From assembly GCF_002994635.1 (NCBI RefSeq), contig NZ_PVNL01000147.1, positions 62,001-126,000 of the forward strand: 64,000 nucleotides of DNA. The letters are read 5' to 3'. The translations under genes and the position numbers were made by a program. Under the pieces are notes generated by a model, which did not search any database, was not told the origin of the DNA, and saw only the letters and a program-made list of their open reading frames with translations. Positions 34,811-41,522 of the stretch are shown here, in pieces. How positions within the stretch are numbered: position 1 is the first letter of the stretch; every line of letters starts with the position of its first letter. The stretch is from Enhygromyxa salina. Lineage in GTDB: Bacteria > Myxococcota_A > Polyangia > Nannocystales > Nannocystaceae.

Positions 34811-35500
34811 GTGGCCTACGCCTACGAGTACCCCCGCCCCGCGCTGACCGTCGACTGCGTGGTCTTTGGCCTCGACGAGGGCGAGCTCGAGGTCTTGCTG
34901 ATCCGCCGCGGGATCGAGCCCTTCGCCAACCGCTGGGCGCTGCCGGGCGGGTTCGTGCGCCTCGACGAGACCCTCGAGGCCGCCGCCCGCCGCGAGCTCG
35001 AAGAAGAGACCGGGCTGAGCAAGGTGTTCCTCGAGCAGCTGTTCACGTTTGACGCGATCGATCGTGACCCGCGCGAGCGCGTGATCACCGTCGCCCACTA
35101 CGCGCTGGTCAAGCTGTCCGATCACAAGGTCCGCGCGGCCACCGACGCCGCCGACGCGGCATGGTTTGCGATCAGTGATCTGCCCGAGCTCGCGTTCGAC
35201 CACGCGCAGATCTTCGACGTCGCGCTCGAGCGCCTGCGCGGCAAGGTCCGCTACCAGCCGCTGGGGTTCGAGCTGCTGCCGCGCAAGTTCACGCTCACGC
35301 AGCTTCAGCGGATGTACGAGGTGATCCTCGATCGCCCGCTGGACAAGCGTAATTTTCGCAAGAAGATCCTGGGCATGGAGCTGCTCGTCGAGCTCGACGA
35401 GGTCCAAAAAGACGTCGCTCACCGGGCGGCGCGGCTCTACAAATTCGACGACCGGCGCTATCGCAAGCTGGTCAAGCAGGGCTTCTCCTTCGAGATCTGA
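34811..35500 (+). CDS. Nudix hydrolase with winged-helix domain, NrtR-like
   Basis: A 229-residue protein. Residues 10-150 are a Nudix domain whose box fits the consensus exactly: GFVRLDE, seven residues, then RELEEETGL. Residues 160-229 (RKFTLTQLQRMYEVIL, DKRNFRKKILGMELLVELDE) form the winged-helix domain of the NrtR family, repressors of NAD-salvage genes that sense ADP-ribose through a Nudix domain. In many NrtR regulators the Nudix box is degenerate, whereas here it is intact, so it may hydrolyse ADP-ribose as well as regulate. Location between pncB and pncA supports control of NAD metabolism. No palindromic operator was identified in the 33143-33295 promoter gap. Confidence 0.88.
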   Translation: MAYAYEYPRPALTVDCVVFGLDEGELEVLLIRRGIEPFANRWALPGGFVRLDETLEAAARRELEEETGLSKVFLEQLFTFDAIDRDPRERVITVAHYALVKLSDHKVRAATDAADAAWFAISDLPELAFDHAQIFDVALERLRGKVRYQPLGFELLPRKFTLTQLQRMYEVILDRPLDKRNFRKKILGMELLVELDEVQKDVAHRAARLYKFDDRRYRKLVKQGFSFEI

Positions 35501-35502
35501 GC

Positions 35503-36702
35503 ATGAGCACGAAACCCAAACGAGCGCTGATCATCGTCGACCTGCAGCCCGACTTCTTGCCGGGCGGCCCGCTCGGGGTCTCGGGTGGCGACGAGATCAT
35601 TCCCACGGTGATCGAGCTGATGTCGCGGTTCGAGATCGTCGTCGCTACCCAAGATTGGCACCCGCCGGATCACGGCAGCTTCGCGGCCAACCACCCGGGC
35701 CGCTCGCCGGGCGAGGTGATCGATCTAGACGGGCTGCAGCAGGTCCTGTGGCCGGTCCACTGCGTGCAAGCCAGCGACGGCGCCGAGCTGGTCCCCGAGC
35801 TGCGCGCGCTGCCGCCTGGGGCCAAGCTCGACGCGGTGTTTCGCAAGGGCACCGACAGCCAGATCGACAGCTACAGCGGGTTCTTCGACAACGGTCACCG
35901 CAAGCCGACTGGGCTCGCGCAGTGGCTCGCCGAGCGCGGGGTCGGCTCGGTCGCGGTGTGCGGGTTGGCGCTCGACTACTGCGTGAAGTTCACCGCCCTC
36001 GACGCGCTCGAGCTCGGGCTCGAGACCACGTTGATCCGCGACGCGACCCGGGCCGTGAACCTGCAGCCCGGCGACGACGAGCGCGCGATGCAAGCGATCG
36101 CCGCCGCGGGTGGAAAATTGATCGACAGCGCGGCGATCCTGAGTGAGCCTGCAGCGGCCATGCCCGAGTACCCCGAGCCAGAGTTGATCGCCGCGGGCAA
36201 GTGGCTGCGCCTGGTTCGGCGCGGGCGCTGGGAGTACTGCCAGCGCACCGTCGGCGGGACCGCAGCGCTGATCGTCGCGGTCACCAGCGACAATGAGCTG
36301 ATCCTGGTCGAGCAGCCCCGCCCCGCCGTCGCGGGTATGTGCATCGAGCTCCCGGCCGGGCTCGTCGGTGACAACGCCGGGTCCGAGCACGAAGCGCCCG
36401 AGCTCGCCGCCGCGCGCGAGCTCGAAGAAGAGACCGGCTACACCCCCACGCGGCTCGAGCTGGTCGCGCAGGGCACCAGCTCGCCCGGGCTCAGCGACGA
36501 GCACCTGATCTTCTACGTCGCTCACGGGGTCACCAAGATCGGGCCGGGCGGCGGCGATGCCCACGAAGACATCACCGTGCACCTGGTCCCGCTCGACGAG
36601 GTCGAGGCCTGGCTCATCGCGCAGCAGGCAGCCGGGCGGGTGATCGATCTGAAGGTCTGGTCGGGGCTGTACTTCGCGCGCCGAGCCGCCGCGGGCGGCT
36701 GA
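35503..36702 (+). CDS. Nicotinamidase fused to Nudix (ADP-ribose pyrophosphatase-like) domain
   Basis: A 399-residue fusion. Residues 7-212 are a PncA-type isochorismatase-fold nicotinamidase with Asp13 (IIVDLQPDF), Lys115 (FRKGTD) and Cys160 (CGLALDYCVKF) as the triad, and Asp51, His53 and His57 (DWHPPDH) as metal ligands. Residues about 230-395 are a Nudix domain (WEYCQRTVGGTAALIVAV, LILVEQPRP, LPAGLVGD, AARELEEETGY) resembling ADP-ribose pyrophosphatases, with the box core intact and the preceding loop lengthened. One chain could therefore deamidate nicotinamide and cleave ADP-ribose, both products of NAD-consuming reactions. It follows the NrtR-like gene by 2 bases. Confidence 0.92.
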   Translation: MSTKPKRALIIVDLQPDFLPGGPLGVSGGDEIIPTVIELMSRFEIVVATQDWHPPDHGSFAANHPGRSPGEVIDLDGLQQVLWPVHCVQASDGAELVPELRALPPGAKLDAVFRKGTDSQIDSYSGFFDNGHRKPTGLAQWLAERGVGSVAVCGLALDYCVKFTALDALELGLETTLIRDATRAVNLQPGDDERAMQAIAAAGGKLIDSAAILSEPAAAMPEYPEPELIAAGKWLRLVRRGRWEYCQRTVGGTAALIVAVTSDNELILVEQPRPAVAGMCIELPAGLVGDNAGSEHEAPELAAARELEEETGYTPTRLELVAQGTSSPGLSDEHLIFYVAHGVTKIGPGGGDAHEDITVHLVPLDEVEAWLIAQQAAGRVIDLKVWSGLYFARRAAAGG

Positions 36703-36773
36703 GCCTCCAGTCGCTCGGTTTACGCAAGATTGTCGGCACCCGATGCCAGGTGCAGGTACACTCGTGAGCGCTC

Positions 36774-37601
36774 ATGGTGTCACGCTCGCCTGCTCGGATC
36801 GCGCTGATCGCCTCGCTGGGGTGGCTGGTGTCATCTTGCTCGGCCGGCGGCGAGGACGAGGGCGGGTTCTCGACCTTCGGCAACACCTCGTTCACCACCA
36901 CCGCGAGCACCACCGTCGAGCCCGAGACCACGGGCGACGGTGAGCCAGGTGATGGCGATCCCGACCCCGGTGACGGTGACGGCGACGGCGACCCGCCCAG
37001 CTGCGGCGACGGGCTGGTCGACCCGACCGAAGCTTGTGACGGCAGCAACCTGGCCGGCGAGACCTGCGTGTCGCTTGGCTACGCGAGCGGCACCCTCGGC
37101 TGCGCGCCCAACTGCGCAGACTTCGACGTCAGCGGCTGTTCATCGGCGACCTGTGGCAACGCGGTGATCGACGACGGCGAGCTGTGTGACGGGCCCGAGC
37201 TGCAGGGCCAGACCTGCGCGAGCATTGGGTTCGCGGGCGGGCAGCTGGGCTGCAACCCCAACTGCCTGTCGTTCGACGTCAGCGGCTGCGTGGACGCCAC
37301 CTGTGGCAACGGCGTGATCGAGGGCAGCGAGGTGTGCGACGGCAACAACCTGGGCGGCCAGACCTGCGCGACCCAGGGCTTCGCGGGCGGGAGCTTGCTG
37401 TGCAACGGCAGCTGCACGGGCTTCAACACGGCGGGCTGCACCAACGGCTCGGGCGACTGCTGTACGGACAACGGCTACCCGGGCTGCCAGGTCCCCTCGA
37501 TCCAAAATTGCGTGTGCGCGCTCGACCCGTACTGCTGCGACACGCTGTGGGACTCGCTGTGTGTCGACGCGGCGATCTTCGACTGCGGCGCGGTCTGCTG
37601 A
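36774..37601 (+). CDS. Cys-rich repeat lipoprotein
   Basis: A 275-residue lipoprotein with leader ARIALIASLGWLVSSC and lipidated Cys22. A Thr/Glu stalk and (DG)n linker lead to three Cys-rich repeats at about 77-122, 126-170 and 174-218 (type CGDGLVDPTEACD, GETCVSLGYASGTLGC, FDVSGC). The same module is at the start of the window (1-200). A distinct C-terminal Cys domain (DCCTDNGYPGC, CVCALDPYCCDTLWDSLCV, FDCGAVC) closes the protein. All Cys can pair, so it is an extracytoplasmic disulfide-rich protein. Its role is unknown. Confidence 0.85.
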   Translation: MVSRSPARIALIASLGWLVSSCSAGGEDEGGFSTFGNTSFTTTASTTVEPETTGDGEPGDGDPDPGDGDGDGDPPSCGDGLVDPTEACDGSNLAGETCVSLGYASGTLGCAPNCADFDVSGCSSATCGNAVIDDGELCDGPELQGQTCASIGFAGGQLGCNPNCLSFDVSGCVDATCGNGVIEGSEVCDGNNLGGQTCATQGFAGGSLLCNGSCTGFNTAGCTNGSGDCCTDNGYPGCQVPSIQNCVCALDPYCCDTLWDSLCVDAAIFDCGAVC

Positions 37602-37671
37602 GCTCGATCAGCTGCCCCCCAATCAGGTGGGGCCGCTTGCGTGATCGCCAGATTCGCGCCATGAGTCGCCA

Positions 37672-38538
37672 GTGCCAGAGGCGCTCGAGCTCGACATTGG
37701 AATCGCAAAGCTAGCCGCGCTCGCGTGGGGTCCACCCGACGGGCGGCCGGTCCTCGCCAGCCACGGGTGGCTGGACAACGCCGCCACGATGACCCGCCTG
37801 GCCCCGCTGTTGTGCGAGGCCCTGCCGCTGCGGATCGTCTGCCTCGATCTGCCCGGGCATGGATTGTCGGAGCACAAGCGCGGGCCCTATCACTTCATCG
37901 ACTCGGTCGCCGACGTCATCCACGCCGCCGACGCGCTCGGCTGGGAGCGCTTCTCGCTGCTCGGTCACTCCATGGGCGCCGGGATCTCCACGCTCGTGGC
38001 TGGCGCCGTGCCCGATCGGATCGAGCGCTGTGTGCTGCTCGAGGGTCTTGGGCCCATGGCCGACGATCCCGCCCAGGCCGCGCGTCGGCTCGGGCGATCG
38101 CTGCGGCTCGAGGCGACCAAGCGTCACAAGGCCAAGCGCTCGTTCGAGCACCCCGACGTCGCCGTCGCCCGACTGCGCGAGGTCGCCAAGATGGACCTCG
38201 AGTCGGCGCGGATCCTGCTCGCGCGCGGCCTGGTCCAGCGTGAAGACGGGTGGACCTGGCGGGCCGATCCCAGCTTGCGCCTGGACTCGCGCATGCGCTT
38301 GACCGAAGCGCAGGTCCAGGCGTTCTTGCACGCGATCAGCTGCCCGGTCCTGTTGGTCTCGGCCACGGAAGGCTGGCCCCACGACGCCAAGCTCATGCGC
38401 GCGCGGGTCGACGCCGTGGCCAACCTCGAGACTGTCCAGGTTCAGGGCCGGCACCACGTGCACCTCGACGATCCCGAGGGTGTCGCGGCGGTGGTGATCC
38501 CGTTCGTGAGGCCGCTGCTCGAGGGTGTGAGCGCATGA
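37672..38538 (+). CDS. Alpha/beta hydrolase
   Basis: A 288-residue soluble hydrolase with a GTG start. The alpha/beta-hydrolase fold is clear: oxyanion region ASHGWLDNAATM, strand RIVCLDLPGHGLS, nucleophile elbow GHSMGAG with Ser100, a late strand CPVLLVSATEGW before the acid, and catalytic His in GRHHVHLDDP. The substrate cannot be inferred; the closest general look is that of the MEST/serine-hydrolase-like group. Its TGA overlaps the ATG of the N-terminal glutamine amidohydrolase gene, so the two proteins are made together. Confidence 0.9.
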   Translation: MPEALELDIGIAKLAALAWGPPDGRPVLASHGWLDNAATMTRLAPLLCEALPLRIVCLDLPGHGLSEHKRGPYHFIDSVADVIHAADALGWERFSLLGHSMGAGISTLVAGAVPDRIERCVLLEGLGPMADDPAQAARRLGRSLRLEATKRHKAKRSFEHPDVAVARLREVAKMDLESARILLARGLVQREDGWTWRADPSLRLDSRMRLTEAQVQAFLHAISCPVLLVSATEGWPHDAKLMRARVDAVANLETVQVQGRHHVHLDDPEGVAAVVIPFVRPLLEGVSA

Positions 38539-39131
38539 ACCCCGCCCTCGCGTACTGCCCGTTCTACTGCGAAGAGAACATCTGGCAGCTGTGCGGGGAC
38601 CAGCGTGAGCGCCTGGGATCCAGCCAGGATCGAAAGGTGCTGATCATCAGCAACCCCGCCCGCCGCGTCGCCATGTGGGGCCAGCGAAGCAGCCCCGATC
38701 CCGCGCTGCCGGTCGTGTGGGACTACCACGTGGTCATGCTGGCGCGGGGGCCCTCGGGCTGGGAGGCGTGGGATCTCGACGCCGTCGGGCCGGTCCCGCG
38801 TCCCGCCGCGCAGTGGCTCGAGGACAGCTTTCGCGGGACCGGGCTGCTGCCGCGCAGCTTCGAGCCCCGGTTTCGAGTGGTCAGCTGCGCGGACTATCGC
38901 CGCTACCTTCGCAGTGATCGCCGACACATGCGCGACGTCGATGGCACGCCGATCCAGCCGCCGCCCAGCTGGCCCCCGATCATCGGCGAGTGCCCCCCGG
39001 GCACCCAGGACGACGGCAGCAACCTCGACCGGTTCCGGGACTGCGAGGATCGCGAGTTCATCGGCGAGCTGCTGGAGCTGTCTGCGCTGCGTCGGTGGTT
39101 GGCCCAGAGCGACGCGGTGGACCGTGCGTAG
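38535..39131 (+). CDS. Protein N-terminal glutamine amidohydrolase (NTAQ1-like)
   Basis: A 198-residue protein starting at the ATG overlapping the upstream stop. It aligns over its whole length with eukaryotic NTAQ1, which converts N-terminal Gln of proteins to Glu and so creates a secondary N-degron. Catalytic residues are in place: Cys12 in FYCEENIWQLC, His65 in VVWDYHVVML and Asp80 in WDLD. Other conserved blocks are VLIISN, SDRRHMRDVDG and PPSWPPI, with NLDRF near the end. The family is, as far as I know, mainly eukaryotic. The bacterial follow-on enzyme would be an Aat/Bpt-type transferase; none is in this window. Confidence 0.92.
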   Translation: MNPALAYCPFYCEENIWQLCGDQRERLGSSQDRKVLIISNPARRVAMWGQRSSPDPALPVVWDYHVVMLARGPSGWEAWDLDAVGPVPRPAAQWLEDSFRGTGLLPRSFEPRFRVVSCADYRRYLRSDRRHMRDVDGTPIQPPPSWPPIIGECPPGTQDDGSNLDRFRDCEDREFIGELLELSALRRWLAQSDAVDRA

Positions 39132-39176
39132 AACAGCCCCGTGCATCGACCCGCCCGTGCCGATAGTCTCTCGTTC

Positions 39177-39830
39177 GTGCGCACACGATCGGTCCTCGCC
39201 TCGGGCTCGCTGGTCTGGCTCTGCCTCACGTCGGTCGCGGCTTGCGGCGGTGAGCCGCACGACGGCGGTCACGAGGCCGTTGCTGGGGTCGAGCCTGGGT
39301 TGGCGCCGCGGGCCGAACCCGCGCCTGCGCCCGCGCCCGAGCCCACGCCTGAACCCGAGCCCGCGCCTGAACCCGAACCCGCGCCCGAGCCCGACCCCGA
39401 GCTCAGCGAGCGGAAGCAGGCGCTCGCCAACGTCGGTCGCTCGGCCTTCGACGCGCTGCAGGCTGGCGAGTTTGATCGCCTCGCGCAGCTCACCCCGCTC
39501 GTTGAAGGGTTCTTGCGCGACAGCTGCTCCGCGCTCCCGATCAGCCCCCGCAAGGAGCTGGAGGCTCGGTTTCGGCACTGCCACGAGACGATCGAGTGGG
39601 CGGCGGTCGCCGAGGCCCAGGTGTTCGCGGGCAAGCCAAGCGGAGCGCCCGCGGGCGGGTGTGCGGCGGGGATCGAAGACTATGGGCGGCTGCAGCTGTT
39701 CTTGCATATGAACGACAAGACGATCTGGCGCGTGGACTTCTTGGGCGCGGTTGGGCAGGAGGGGAACGCGATCGGGGTCAACGGTGAGGTCACCTGCACC
39801 AAGGTCGACGAGGCGCCGCCGTTGAAGTGA
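39177..39830 (+). CDS. Lipoprotein with Pro/Glu-repeat stalk
   Basis: A 217-residue lipoprotein from the GTG at 39177 (a GTG at 39141 would add 12 residues ahead of the leader). The leader TRSVLASGSLVWLCLTSVAAC gives Cys23 as the lipidation site. A stalk of alternating Pro with Glu/Ala (PEPTPEPEPAPEP) covers about 55-80. The C-terminal domain (ALANVGRSAFDALQAGEFDRLAQ ... MNDKTIWRVDFLGAV) has the look of an NTF2-like or DUF4878-like accumulation domain, not assignable. Its last strand contains Cys residues that may pair. Confidence 0.78.
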   Translation: MRTRSVLASGSLVWLCLTSVAACGGEPHDGGHEAVAGVEPGLAPRAEPAPAPAPEPTPEPEPAPEPEPAPEPDPELSERKQALANVGRSAFDALQAGEFDRLAQLTPLVEGFLRDSCSALPISPRKELEARFRHCHETIEWAAVAEAQVFAGKPSGAPAGGCAAGIEDYGRLQLFLHMNDKTIWRVDFLGAVGQEGNAIGVNGEVTCTKVDEAPPLK

Positions 39831-40054
39831 GGTCGTGGCGTTGTCTGATCGATTGGTTCATCCCGGGCGGCAAGTCGTTGGCGAAGACCGGGACGAAGCC
39901 TCTCATGTGTCCGTGAATCCCGGGGATTCCACCTTGTGGTGCCGGTCCAGGATCTGACGGCGAAGCTCGAAATTTGTTGGTGAGGTATCCCGCTGCCGGT
40001 CATGCGCCTGGCCGCGTTCGAACAGGGATGTCGGCCCGCAATGAGGGGACTGTC

Positions 40055-41257
40055 ATGAAAACCTCGACAGCGACCACGACCACCCTGCTCGCCGCCTTCG
40101 CCCTCCTCACCGCCTGCGACAGCTATGACCACGACACCGACCTCGACGACGAGGCGCTCATCGGAACCGTGACCGAGACGCTCGAGCTCGAGATCCCGGT
40201 CAACGAGCTGAGTGATGAAGAGCTCGAGCAGCTCGGGCTGGAGGGCGCGGGTGGGGCCGAACAGACCGTCCTCAACGCGATCTACCAGTGCGACGTCGAC
40301 GTCGGCAACGGCTCGACCAACTGCGACCCGGCGATCGTCGATGCCAACGAGTTCGACCCCGGCGAGTGGACCGGCGCCGTGCACATGGACGCCAACGGGT
40401 TCCGTCGCATGGACATCTACGCGGAGATCTGTGACCCCACGCTGTACGCGTTCTCGATCTCCGACTCGCCGACGACCAACGGCTGGGGCGGCGACTCGGG
40501 CACGGCCGATCACGACGCCGAGCTGCACATGTACAACAGCAGCATGCTCTACTTCTCGAGCGTCGACGTGCTTCACAACGTGTTCGCCAACACCACCAAC
40601 GTCGCCAACGCGCACGGCGGCGGCTGCCAGATCGTGCACACCATCACCTATCACAAGGCCGGCGCACACCTTGGCGTGATCGGCTTCGACGGGGGCAACG
40701 GCTCGCCGATGACGATCAGCGACAACCACGGGCCCAAGCTCGACTACGTCAAGTGCCAGTTCGGCGCGGCCGATCCCGCGCGTGGGATCAGCTGCGACTA
40801 CGAGGACGCCGCGCGCCACGACGAGAAGAACTGGTACTTCGGCCTCAACCGGACCGTGGGCTCGGGCTCGCGCGACGGCACGGGTGTCGAGCGTGCGTGC
40901 GTCGTGGTCAGCGACGACGTCAGCCACACCCCCGCCAACTGCCTGACGCCCGCGCCGATCTCGGTCCCGCCCGAGGGCACTCGCAAGATGTGCATGGTGG
41001 CCGGCACCCAGGCCCAGATGCAGGCCGACTGCGAGAACGGAGCGCAGGTCAACCTCGACTTCTACCTGAACGGGACCTGGTCGACGCAGGACTACATCAG
41101 CCATTGGGGTGACCCGTGCCCGGTCGGCACCTCGATCGTGCCAAACAGCCAATACTATGTGGCCAACTCCTGCAGCCCGCTGCCGCATGTCGGCGCGGGG
41201 TGTGGGGGTCCGGGGTCCTACAACTGGGAATTCCAGATTGGGGTGCAGTGCCAGTAA
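40055..41257 (+). CDS. Secreted lipoprotein of unknown function
   Basis: A 400-residue lipoprotein; ATG 40055 is preceded by gaggggac and gives the leader KTSTATTTTLLAAFALLTAC with Cys21. An acidic helical region (ETLELEIPVNELSDEELEQL) is followed by a beta-rich domain with ten or more Cys and Asp/Asn-rich loops (GFRRMDIYAEICDPTLYAF, NGWGGDSGTADHDAELHMYN, ISDNHGPKLDYVKCQFG, KNWYFGLNRTVGSG). The spacing suggests a disulfide-bonded lectin-like or jelly-roll fold, but no family is recognised. The 220 bases upstream contain no other gene and probably its promoter. Confidence 0.75.
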   Translation: MKTSTATTTTLLAAFALLTACDSYDHDTDLDDEALIGTVTETLELEIPVNELSDEELEQLGLEGAGGAEQTVLNAIYQCDVDVGNGSTNCDPAIVDANEFDPGEWTGAVHMDANGFRRMDIYAEICDPTLYAFSISDSPTTNGWGGDSGTADHDAELHMYNSSMLYFSSVDVLHNVFANTTNVANAHGGGCQIVHTITYHKAGAHLGVIGFDGGNGSPMTISDNHGPKLDYVKCQFGAADPARGISCDYEDAARHDEKNWYFGLNRTVGSGSRDGTGVERACVVVSDDVSHTPANCLTPAPISVPPEGTRKMCMVAGTQAQMQADCENGAQVNLDFYLNGTWSTQDYISHWGDPCPVGTSIVPNSQYYVANSCSPLPHVGAGCGGPGSYNWEFQIGVQCQ

Positions 41258-41522
41258 CGCCGCGCTGACGATCCCCGCGCCCCGGCCTGGTCACGGATGA
41301 CCTCGGCCGGGGCGCAGTCGTTGGAGTGCCGCGGCTTCGTTGCCCGAGCGCTGGGTCGGGCAACCACCACCCCCTGCGGCGAGTTGTCAGGGCACGCGGT
41401 TCAGGGCCAAATGAGCAGGAAAGGTCGCTGGTCGGCGCCCACTCCTGCTCGGAGGCCGAGACGCCGAATCGATCGGCGGCGGCAGCCGAACTCGGGCGCG
41501 ATCGTGCCAGCGCTGTGCTGCG

